From contig JAZQVC010000046.1 of assembly GCA_045631645.1 (NCBI GenBank), forward strand, positions 1 through 47,356: a DNA stretch of 47,356 nt, in the 5' to 3' direction. Below are positions 40,883-47,356 of the stretch, piece by piece. How positions within the stretch are numbered: the stretch's first letter is position 1; each line of letters begins with the position of its first letter. This DNA comes from SIG459 sp045631645. GTDB taxonomy: Bacteria > Bacillota > Clostridia > Oscillospirales > Oscillospiraceae. The position numbers and the translations under genes are program-made. The notes beneath the pieces were generated by a model. The model saw only the letters and a program-made list of their open reading frames with translations. It made no database searches and was not told the DNA's origin.

Positions 40883-42071
40883 AGTCTTTATGTAAGGGAG
40901 TTTTTCTTACCGCAGGGATGACAACAATTGCGCCCACCGCAGAAACTATTGCGGCAATCAGCATGGTTTCGGAAGTTCCAAGCTTATCCAGCATAACGCC
41001 GCTGAGCAAGCTTGCGGCAATGGCGCTGAGGGTTGTGGTGGTAGTTATGAGAGCCTGACCCTTAACTCTGTCAGCAGGGGCGACAACCTCGTTTACATAC
41101 TGAACGGAGGCCGGAATATAAAGGCCAAAGCCTATCACCTGTATAAACTGAGCTGCATACATCATGGGCACATTGGGGGCAAGATAGCAGGCAAGCATTT
41201 TCACAGAAAACATTGCGCAGCTTATTTTCAAAAGAGTTGAACATCTTATTTTACGCACAAGACGCATAAACAGGAACATGGGAGGCAGCTCAACCACTGC
41301 GGCTATGAAGGAGCAAACGCCCATTTCCGCACTGCCGCCACCCACATTCTCCACTACGTTTATCTGGAAATTCGTAAATGAAGTATGGGAGAAATATGCA
41401 AGAGCTATGCCCAAAAGCAAAAGAGCGAAGCGAGGATCTTTTTTCAGAAATGCGAAAAGAGAAAGACTTTCATTTTTCTGCTCGGATACCGCCGCCACCA
41501 CTTCGCCGGAATATTGGCGGGAGAAAATTATCATCATGGCAAGCAGCAGCAATGTGAAGATAATGCCTGCAGCAGGGAGGACATTGGGGCTCAGCTTATC
41601 TATAAGCACACCAAGAATAAGGCTCAAGACGGCGTAGGAGAGGCTTCCAACGCCTCGGGCTATGCCGAAATTGATTTTCAAGCCCCAGCTGTTGAGAAAT
41701 CCCGCAAAGGCATTTGCAAAGGGGAGCATAAGATATACGCTGCTGAAATAGAGGGTATAGCAAATGAAAACCACCATGCTTCTGCCCGGCACAAGCAGAT
41801 TCACCGCCATCGTGCATATCATAAGGGCGCATATAGCGGAAATAATACCCATAAGAGTAACTTTTTTGCTGCGGTCGGCCAAGGACGCAACCATTGGCTG
41901 GAGCACAAAGGCAAGAATGCTTCCCGAAGCCATCATAATTCCCGTTTCCGAGCCCGAATAGCCCCTGCGCTGCAAAAACAAGGCGGCATAACCCACCACG
42001 CTGCAAAAGGCCAGCCAGAAGAAACTTTGGGTAATACAATATTCTATATTGAAAAGTCGGTTTTTTCCCAT
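40881..42071 (-). CDS. MFS transporter
   Basis: A 396-residue MFS protein with 12 hydrophobic segments of the MFS_1-like (LacY/nucleoside symporter-like) type: ALFLQRRGYSGSETGIMMASGS, then PMVASLADRSKKVTLMG (the loop between TM2 and TM3). The second half includes IPASVQYVNEVVAPADRVKGQAL. Substrate unknown. A minus-strand TATAAT lies about 40 bases upstream of ATG 42071. It is divergent from the nuclease gene. Confidence 0.85.
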   Translation of the reverse strand: MGKNRLFNIEYCITQSFFWLAFCSVVGYAALFLQRRGYSGSETGIMMASGSILAFVLQPMVASLADRSKKVTLMGIISAICALMICTMAVNLLVPGRSMVVFICYTLYFSSVYLMLPFANAFAGFLNSWGLKINFGIARGVGSLSYAVLSLILGVLIDKLSPNVLPAAGIIFTLLLLAMMIIFSRQYSGEVVAAVSEQKNESLSLFAFLKKDPRFALLLLGIALAYFSHTSFTNFQINVVENVGGGSAEMGVCSFIAAVVELPPMFLFMRLVRKIRCSTLLKISCAMFSVKMLACYLAPNVPMMYAAQFIQVIGFGLYIPASVQYVNEVVAPADRVKGQALITTTTTLSAIAASLLSGVMLDKLGTSETMLIAAIVSAVGAIVVIPAVRKTPLHKD

Positions 42072-42184
42072 AAATAAAGTTTATCCTTTTCGAATCGTGG
42101 TCTAATTATAACACATAATAAAAAATGCACAATGAGACAATAGAATCATTATGAAAAGATTATCTACTGACCTCAGCTGTTCTA

Positions 42185-42213
42185 TTGCAATTTAATGTGA
42201 TATAGAGTAAAAT
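42185..42213 (+). promoter_or_regulatory. Promoter of the beta-CASP nuclease gene
   Basis: TTGCAA (42185-42190), a 17-base spacer and TAAAAT (42208-42213). Confidence 0.65.
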
Positions 42214-42244
42214 TATATTAATGATATATGGAAGGAGCAGGAAA

Positions 42245-43864
42245 ATGAAACTTACATTTCTCGGCGCCGCCCACGAAGTTACGGGAAGCTGCACTCTCAT
42301 CGAGATAAACGGCAAATACGGCATTGTGGACTGCGGCATGGAGCAAGGTCAGGATATTTTTGAAAATCAGGCTCTGCCCGTTCAGGCATCCGCACTGGAT
42401 TTCGTGCTTTTGACCCACGCCCACATTGACCACAGCGGAAATCTCCCTCTCCTTTATAAAAACGGCTACAGCGGTCTTATATACGCCACCGCCGCCACCA
42501 CCCATCTTTGCGAAATAATGCTCCGCGACTGCGCCCATATTCAGGAAAGCGAAGCGGAGTGGAAAAGCCGCAAGAGTCTCCGCGCAGGAGGCAGCGCCGT
42601 TGAGCCCATATACACCATGGCAGACGCCCAAACCGCCATAAGCAAGCTGCGCCCCGTGGACTACGGCAAGGAAGTTCAGATTGCCGAGGGTGTTGTTGTC
42701 CGCTTCACCGATGCTGGACACCTTATGGGTTCAAGCAGCATTGAAATTTGGCTCACAGAAGGTGGCGTCACCAAGAAAATCGTCTTCTCCGGCGATATTG
42801 GAAATCTTGAGCAGCCCCTACTGAAAGACCCCGTCTACATTGAGGAAGCCGACTATGTTGTAACGGAAAGCACTTACGGCAACCGCTACCACGAAAAGGG
42901 CGACAGAAACAACATTCAGCAGCTTGCAGACTGCATTCAGCGAACCTTTGACAGAGGCGGCAATGTTGTCATCCCCTCCTTCGCCGTGGGCAGAACTCAG
43001 GAAATGCTCTATTTCATCCGCGAGATTAAAGTCCGCGGACTTGTCAGCGGCCATGGAGACTTCCCCGTTTATGTGGACTCCCCCCTTGCCAACGAGGCAA
43101 CGGGCATTTTCCTCCAGACCGACGACCACTATTTTGACGACGAGACCCGCGCCCTTATAAATCAGGGCATCAATCCCCTTATGAGTCCCGGCGTTCAGCT
43201 TTCCGTCAGCAGCGAGGAATCCAAGGCCATTAACCTTGATAAAAAGCCAAAGGTTATCATCTCCGCCAGCGGCATGTGCGAGGCAGGAAGAATCCGCCAC
43301 CATCTCAAGCACAACCTTTGGAGAAGAGAGAGTCTCATCCTCTTCGTGGGCTATCAGTCCGTCGGCACCACAGGACGCGCCATCCGCGACGGTGCAAAGA
43401 AGATAAAGCTTTTCGGCGAGGACATCAGCGTCAACGCGGAGATAAGCTATCTCCCCGGCAAAAGCGGACACGCCGACAAGGACGGTCTTTTGAAATGGAT
43501 ACGCTCCTTTAAGGAAAAGCCTTCCACCGTGTTTGTAAACCACGGCGACCCCGACGCCGTTGAAGACTATGCCGCCTGTCTGCGGGATGAGTATGGCTAC
43601 AATGTTCTTGCCCCCTATTCCGGCACGAGCTTCGACCTTATGACAAATCAGGTGATTGAGCTTACCGAAGGCGTGCCTCTCGCCAAGAAGGCACCCAAGG
43701 ATGCCCGCGCCAAATCCGCCATGGACACTCTGCTCACCGCTGCCTACGCTCTCGTTGAGGTTGCGAAAGCCTGCAAGGGCATGCCCAACAAGGAGCTGAG
43801 CAAGTTCGCCGGTGAAATACGCTCTCTTGCTGCCAAGTGGGAAAGTTGGATAAAAAAGAAATAA
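42245..43864 (+). CDS. Beta-CASP metallo-beta-lactamase-fold RNase (YSH1/CPSF-like)
   Basis: A 539-residue protein with the metallo-beta-lactamase motif LLTHAHIDHSGNLPLLYKNG (about residue 56), further ligands in DAGHLMGSS and FSGDIGN, then a beta-CASP domain (SFAVGRTQEML, YVDSPLANEAT, IISASGMCEAGRIRHH) and the RMMBL domain with SGHADKDGLLKWI and VNHGDPDA. Members are RNA endo/exonucleases, and the family is close to archaeal and eukaryotic CPSF73. AAGGAG fixes ATG 42245. About 70 further residues at the C-terminus form a helical tail. The M3 peptidase gene follows 23 bases on. Confidence 0.93.
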   Translation: MKLTFLGAAHEVTGSCTLIEINGKYGIVDCGMEQGQDIFENQALPVQASALDFVLLTHAHIDHSGNLPLLYKNGYSGLIYATAATTHLCEIMLRDCAHIQESEAEWKSRKSLRAGGSAVEPIYTMADAQTAISKLRPVDYGKEVQIAEGVVVRFTDAGHLMGSSSIEIWLTEGGVTKKIVFSGDIGNLEQPLLKDPVYIEEADYVVTESTYGNRYHEKGDRNNIQQLADCIQRTFDRGGNVVIPSFAVGRTQEMLYFIREIKVRGLVSGHGDFPVYVDSPLANEATGIFLQTDDHYFDDETRALINQGINPLMSPGVQLSVSSEESKAINLDKKPKVIISASGMCEAGRIRHHLKHNLWRRESLILFVGYQSVGTTGRAIRDGAKKIKLFGEDISVNAEISYLPGKSGHADKDGLLKWIRSFKEKPSTVFVNHGDPDAVEDYAACLRDEYGYNVLAPYSGTSFDLMTNQVIELTEGVPLAKKAPKDARAKSAMDTLLTAAYALVEVAKACKGMPNKELSKFAGEIRSLAAKWESWIKKK

Positions 43865-43887
43865 TTAAATCCCGGAGGATATATAAA

Positions 43888-45591
43888 ATGAAATTTTCAG
43901 AAATGAAGTACACCCGTCCCGATGCCGAAGCCGTCAAAGCCAGCATCGTGGAAATCACCGGCCGTCTGGCAGCCGCCAAGAGCTACGAGGAGGCAAGAGC
44001 CGCTTTCCTTGACATGGATCAGGAAAAGCGCCATTTCATGACCGCCTCCGAGCTTGTTGGAATTCGCCACATGATAGACACCCGCGATGAGTTCTATGAC
44101 GGAGAATCCACCTATTTCAACAACATTGGACCCGAAATTCAGGAGCCTATGCAGCTTTTCAATCTGGAGCTGATAAAGAGCCCCTTCCGCGCTGAGTTTG
44201 AAAAGGAATTCGGCTCTCTCATGTTCCTGAACACCGAGATTGCACTCAAAACCTTCTCCCCCGAAATAATCCCCCTCATGCAGGAGGAAGCTAAGCTTCA
44301 GCAGGAGTATGACAAGCTCATCGCCTCTGCAAAGGTTGAGTTTGAAGGCAATGTTTACACCTGCAGCCAGATGACCCCCTTCAAGACCGACCCCGATGAC
44401 GATCGCCGTCTGGCAGCATGGAAAGCAGAGGGCAAGTGGTTTGAGGATAATCAGGCTCAGCTTGACGAGATTTACGATAAGCTCGTTCATCTCCGCGACA
44501 AGATGGGCAAGGCTCTGGGCTATACCGACTTCACTCAGCTTGGCTATTACCGCATGAACCGCAACTGCTACGGCAAGGAGGACATCGAAGCCTTCCGCCA
44601 CGCAGTTCAGAAATATCTTGTTCCCGTTGCCGCGGACATTTATAAGCATCAGGCTCAGCGTCTAGGCAAGGAATACCCCCTCAGCTTCGCAGACGCAGCC
44701 CTTGAATTCCGCAGCGGCAACCCCAGACCTGTTGGCTCTGCCGATGACATTCTCGCTCAGGGCAAGAAGTTCTATGAAGAGCTCTCCCCCGAAACCGCAG
44801 AATTTTTCAACCACATGCTGGATAACGAGCTTCTGGACGTCCTCTCCACCGAGGGCAAGGCAGCAGGTGGCTTCTGCACCGCTATCCCCGATTATGAAGT
44901 TCCCTTCATTTTCGCAAACTTCAACGGCACTCAGGGTGACGTCGAGGTCGTAACCCACGAGGCGGGCCACGCATTCTCCGTATGGATGAACCGCGATGTT
45001 GTCCCCATGGATCTGGTATTCCCCACCACCGAGGCCTGCGAAGTCCACTCCATGAGCATGGAATTCATGTCCTGGCCTTGGGCAGAAGGCTTCTTCGGCG
45101 AGGACACCCGCAAGTTCCTCTTCAGCCACCTCTCCGGCGCCATCACCTTCATCCCCTACGGCACCATGGTTGACCACTTCCAGCACATTGTCTATGAAAA
45201 GCCCGAAATGACTCCCGCTGAGCGCCACGGCGTTTGGAAAGAGCTTCTTGGCATCTATATGCCTTGGCTGAAGCTTGACGGCGACATCCCCTTCTATTCC
45301 GACGGCGAAGCATGGCAGAAGCAGCTCCACATCTACGATGTTCCCTTCTACTACATCGATTACTGCTTGGCTCAGACCATGGCTTTGCAGTTCTGGGCAA
45401 TGATTCAGCACGACCACCAGAAGGCCTGGAACACCTATATGGAATACACCCGTTACGGCGGCACCAAGACCTTCACCGACCTTATCGCTGCCGCAGGTCT
45501 GCGCAGCCCCTTCGGCGACGACTGCCTCCGCGAGGTTTGCGCCGAGGCAAAGCAGTGGCTTGAAAACTTCTCCCTTGAGGGTATTGTATAA
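43888..45591 (+). CDS. M3-family oligoendopeptidase (PepF-like)
   Basis: A 567-residue zinc peptidase that cleaves oligopeptides in the cytoplasm. The active site VVTHEAGHAFSVWM (HExxH, about residue 355) and the downstream TTEACEVHSMSMEFMSWP supply the zinc ligands and the family glutamate; FYYIDYCLAQTMALQFW near residue 490 is also typical. GGAGG precedes ATG 43888; the longer frame overlapping the nuclease gene is not supported. Peptide breakdown fits an amino-acid-fermenting lifestyle. Confidence 0.94.
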   Translation: MKFSEMKYTRPDAEAVKASIVEITGRLAAAKSYEEARAAFLDMDQEKRHFMTASELVGIRHMIDTRDEFYDGESTYFNNIGPEIQEPMQLFNLELIKSPFRAEFEKEFGSLMFLNTEIALKTFSPEIIPLMQEEAKLQQEYDKLIASAKVEFEGNVYTCSQMTPFKTDPDDDRRLAAWKAEGKWFEDNQAQLDEIYDKLVHLRDKMGKALGYTDFTQLGYYRMNRNCYGKEDIEAFRHAVQKYLVPVAADIYKHQAQRLGKEYPLSFADAALEFRSGNPRPVGSADDILAQGKKFYEELSPETAEFFNHMLDNELLDVLSTEGKAAGGFCTAIPDYEVPFIFANFNGTQGDVEVVTHEAGHAFSVWMNRDVVPMDLVFPTTEACEVHSMSMEFMSWPWAEGFFGEDTRKFLFSHLSGAITFIPYGTMVDHFQHIVYEKPEMTPAERHGVWKELLGIYMPWLKLDGDIPFYSDGEAWQKQLHIYDVPFYYIDYCLAQTMALQFWAMIQHDHQKAWNTYMEYTRYGGTKTFTDLIAAAGLRSPFGDDCLREVCAEAKQWLENFSLEGIV

Positions 45592-45605
45592 TTAAAAAAA
45601 CAGAA

Positions 45606-45637
45606 ACAGTCCCGACAAAAACATCTGTCGGGACTGT
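45606..45637 (+). terminator. Terminator after the M3 peptidase gene
   Basis: ACAGTCCCGACA / TGTCGGGACTGT (45606-45617, 45626-45637) followed by TTCTTGT. Confidence 0.8.
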
Positions 45638-45681
45638 TCTTGTATATATTGCAGTGATTTGATAAAATAGATTAATCGGTC

Positions 45682-45871
45682 GCACCAAAGCCTCCCCTGT
45701 GTAAGGGGAGGTGGGGCGCCGCAAGGCGACTCGGAGGGCTTGTCAATCCCTCAGTCAGCTTCGCTGACAGCCTTCGGCCCGGGTCGCAAGCATAGCTTGC
45801 TTCCCGCTTTGGCTACAAACAGCCCACCGGGCTGTTTGCTTAACGCGTCGCGCCCTTTGCACAAGGGAGCC
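45682..45871 (+). repeat. Composite palindromic repeat with a nested module, copy 1
   Basis: The outer repeat starts GCACCAAAGCCTCCCCTGTG at 45682 and runs to GCTGACAG at 45770. About 82 bases are then inserted, including a hairpin AAACAGCCC ACC GGGCTGTTT (45817-45837) and TTAACGC, before the outer repeat resumes as CCCTTTGCACAAGGGAGCC (45853-45871). In the copy at 46767-46877 the two halves are joined directly. Stretch 45592-45932 has no gene. Confidence 0.8.
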
Positions 45872-45932
45872 TTGCGCGCTGCCGCGCCGATGCGGGAAAC
45901 TTGAATTTTGTGGAGAAAGGGGAGTAATGGTT

Positions 45933-46589
45933 ATGTCAATTCTGCAAAAAATAACCAAGCAAATTCACCCTTATATGAGCGACCAAGGTTACACCTTCTC
46001 CGAAAAGTGTTTCTACAAAATCCATAACGACATAGCATACTGCTTGGAATTTGAAAAGCCCAGCGGATTGGTGTATGCGACTTTTTTTGTGATACCACTA
46101 TACGTTCCTTGTCAGAATCGTTATTACACCTACGGCAATAGGGTGAGTTCTCTTCGTCGCTCTAAATTACTGCCACTATCCCAAAACGCATCGGATGATG
46201 AGCTAAATGCATGGTGCAAGCTCTTGCATCACTATTTGGAAGTGTTTGTATTTCCCTTTTTCCAAAAGATCGATACTCCCAGCAAATTGGTAAAGTTTAT
46301 AGAAAAGAAAAAATATTTGTCAGGCCCCTACCTTTTTTGTCCTCCCGAAGACCTTTGCAGACTGCAACTATTCAGCTATCTATATACGGAGGACTTTGAT
46401 AGCCTTTACTCGCTGGCAGAGAAGTATCCGCTTATTATAGCGGGCAATACTTATTTAACAGAAACCGTACGCAATTTTTACATAGAAGAAAATAACATCG
46501 TTGCACAGCTGATGCAGAGTGATGTTCAAACAGTACGAGCCTTTTGCGCCAAGACTATAAAGGATACTATCCGAAATTGTTTTGGGTGA
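45933..46589 (+). CDS. Hypothetical protein, DUF4304-like
   Basis: A 218-residue protein. Its N-terminal half (IHPYMSDQGYTFSEKCFYKI then IAYCLEFEKPSGLVYATFFV) resembles DUF4304, a domain of unknown function found in scattered orphan genes. The C-terminal half is helical and unassigned. GGGGAG precedes ATG 45933. The gene is clearly more AT-rich than its surroundings and lies between two inverted copies of a composite repeat, both signs of acquisition or of a cassette. Confidence 0.7.
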   Translation: MSILQKITKQIHPYMSDQGYTFSEKCFYKIHNDIAYCLEFEKPSGLVYATFFVIPLYVPCQNRYYTYGNRVSSLRRSKLLPLSQNASDDELNAWCKLLHHYLEVFVFPFFQKIDTPSKLVKFIEKKKYLSGPYLFCPPEDLCRLQLFSYLYTEDFDSLYSLAEKYPLIIAGNTYLTETVRNFYIEENNIVAQLMQSDVQTVRAFCAKTIKDTIRNCFG

Positions 46590-46661
46590 TTCCGTCAACC
46601 CTATTATAATTTATCCGTCAAATTTACACTGCACCCAAGCCGCGCCTGTGCATCAAACTAA

Positions 46662-46744
46662 AAAGCTCCCGCACCAAAAGTGCGGGTGTCCGTAAAACAC
46701 AAAAACCGACCTGTGATCGTAATCATAGGTCGGTTTTTGTGTTA
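46662..46744 (+). terminator. Two terminator-like hairpins after the DUF4304-like gene
   Basis: A short hairpin CTCCCGCAC / GTGCGGGTG-like (46664-46688) is followed by a long one, in which AACACAAAAACCGACCT pairs with AGGTCGGTTTTTGTGTT (46696-46744). Either could end transcription from 45933. Confidence 0.7.
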
Positions 46745-46766
46745 TTCGCCTACACGTGAGCGCCCG

Positions 46767-46877
46767 AGGCTCCCTTGTGTAAAGGGAGCTGTCAGCGAAG
46801 CTGACTGAGGGATTGACAACCCCTCCGAGCCGCCGTTCGGCGGCCCACCTCCCCTTACACAGGGGAGGCTTTGGTGC
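46767..46877 (-). repeat. Composite palindromic repeat, copy 2 (uninterrupted)
   Basis: Read on the minus strand it runs from GCACCAAAGCCTCCCCTGTG, through a perfect hairpin GCCGCCG AA CGGCGGC, TCAGTCAGCTTCGCTGACAG and on to CTCCCTTTACACAAGGGAGC. It is inverted relative to copy 1 at 45682-45871. Confidence 0.85.
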
Positions 46878-46915
46878 GGTGCATCACTTAGACAAATTCA
46901 AATTTGTCGACCTGC

Positions 46916-47152
46916 TTATTCCTCCAGGATGCTCTCATCGGAAAAAAGCGCTTCCACCAATTCCGTTGCCTGAGGCAAATATTCCGCAGGGACATAGACC
47001 TTTTGTCTGTCCTGCATACCGGTTTTCAGGGCAAAGCCTGCGCCGTAAACAGGGAGCGAAGTACAAGGAATCTGATTGTCCTTCAGAACCTGCAGGAGCA
47101 TCTGCGCCCACATTTCCTCTTTTTCAATCAATAACACATATCCGCTATCCAT
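46916..47152 (-). CDS. Small DUF2007-like protein
   Basis: A 78-residue protein with LLIEKEEMWAQMLLQVLKDNQIPCTSLPVYGAGFAL followed by KVYVPAEYLPQATELVEALF. This is the one-domain ferredoxin-like-fold pattern of DUF2007 (putative signal-transducing) proteins, which read like a regulatory ligand-binding module without catalytic residues. AAAGGGG precedes ATG 47152. Role unknown. Confidence 0.7.
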   Translation of the reverse strand: MDSGYVLLIEKEEMWAQMLLQVLKDNQIPCTSLPVYGAGFALKTGMQDRQKVYVPAEYLPQATELVEALFSDESILEE

Positions 47153-47219
47153 AAGCTGTACCCCTTTTCATGCCCTCGTTTTCTTTATTCTATCACAAAC
47201 CCTCAGGATATACAAGAAC

Positions 47220-47247
47220 ACTCCCGGCAGATGATTCTGCCGGGAGC
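47220..47247 (-). terminator. Hairpin after the truncated gene
   Basis: CTCCCGGCAGA / TCTGCCGGGAG around TGAT (47221-47246), between the DUF2007-like gene and the gene cut by the window end. Confidence 0.65.
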
Positions 47248-47256
47248 GAAAGCATA

Positions 47257-47356
47257 TTACTTGTTCATCATTTTTTCCAGCGCAGCCAGCTTCAGGCAGA
47301 GGCAGAAAACCTCCATTGCCTGCTCCAGCTCCTGCACGGGAGGCAGGCTGGGTGCA
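47257..47356 (-). CDS. C-terminal end of a gene cut by the window edge
   Basis: The last 32 codons of a minus-strand gene are visible, ending in the helical LAALEKMMNK and a TAA at 47257-47259. The segment is helix-forming (PSLPPVQELEQAMEVFCLCL). Too little is present to name it. Confidence 0.55.
   Translation of the reverse strand, partial: APSLPPVQELEQAMEVFCLCLKLAALEKMMNK

Noticed and set aside
1..47356. CRISPR arrays, tRNA or rRNA genes, insertion sequences
   Set aside because: No regularly spaced direct repeats, no GGTTCGAATCC-type T-arms with matching acceptor stems and no transposase-like protein were found on either strand.

Overview
The window looks like chromosome of an anaerobic Firmicute of class Clostridia. 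My best guess is the Oscillospirales/Ruminococcaceae-like gut lineage. The reasons are a moderately GC-rich backbone with strong AGGAGG-type ribosome binding sites, the rpmH-rnpA-yidD-yidC-jag cluster, a T-box leader, NiaR-type NAD control, pyruvate:ferredoxin oxidoreductase and an oxygen-sensitive 2-hydroxyacyl-CoA dehydratase system. No rRNA, tRNA, CRISPR array, phage gene or transposase was seen.

Layout. Positions 84-2319 hold asp23/fakA on the minus strand. Positions 2357-5629 hold an NAD-salvage unit: pncB, the repressor niaR, and a PfoR/EIIC-like membrane protein. TGTCTTGACA-core palindromes stand before pncB and before the membrane gene. Positions 5642-9852 hold a T-box-controlled two-gene operon: a LeuA-like protein lacking the catalytic motifs, and a TIM-barrel/acyl-CoA-ligase fusion. 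A branched-chain aminotransferase (9932) and pyruvate:ferredoxin oxidoreductase (11054) follow. Positions 14630-15064 are a gene-free stretch of decayed hairpin repeats. Positions 15077-20400 hold a hadAIBC-type locus split by a TetR regulator: the dehydratase subunits are in one operon, and the CoA transferase with the activator in another. Next come a MATE exporter, an AlaX-like editing protein and a small secreted or anchored protein. Positions 23743-32447 are housekeeping: mnmA, mnmG with a fused N-terminal helix-turn-helix, holB, ricT, acpP, jag, yidC, yidD, rnpA, rpmH. Positions 32459-37670 hold a DUF523 protein, a DMT permease, an SDR reductase, a class I CoA transferase and an OFA-family MFS permease. 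Positions 37780-40830 are an AT-rich island of small unknown, mostly membrane-anchored genes. It ends in a relic of the 3' end of a second OFA permease gene. The window closes with an MFS permease, a beta-CASP nuclease, an M3 peptidase, an AT-rich orphan gene between inverted composite repeats, a small DUF2007-like protein and a truncated gene.

How it fits together. The metabolic genes suggest an amino-acid fermenter. The aminotransferase would make 2-oxo acids. Pyruvate:ferredoxin oxidoreductase would supply reduced ferredoxin, which is needed to recharge the dehydratase activator. HadA/HadI/HadBC would dehydrate 2-hydroxyacyl-CoA, and CoA transferases and permeases would handle acids. This pathway reading is inference; the individual family calls are much firmer.

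The most unusual items are: the T-box operon, whose two TIM-barrel domains both appear to have lost metal ligands; the HTH-MnmG fusion, with an operator-like inverted repeat at its own promoter; a NiaR-type operator in front of a transporter family not usually linked to niacin; the OFA relic bounding the AT-rich island; and a structured repeat family with covarying hairpins.
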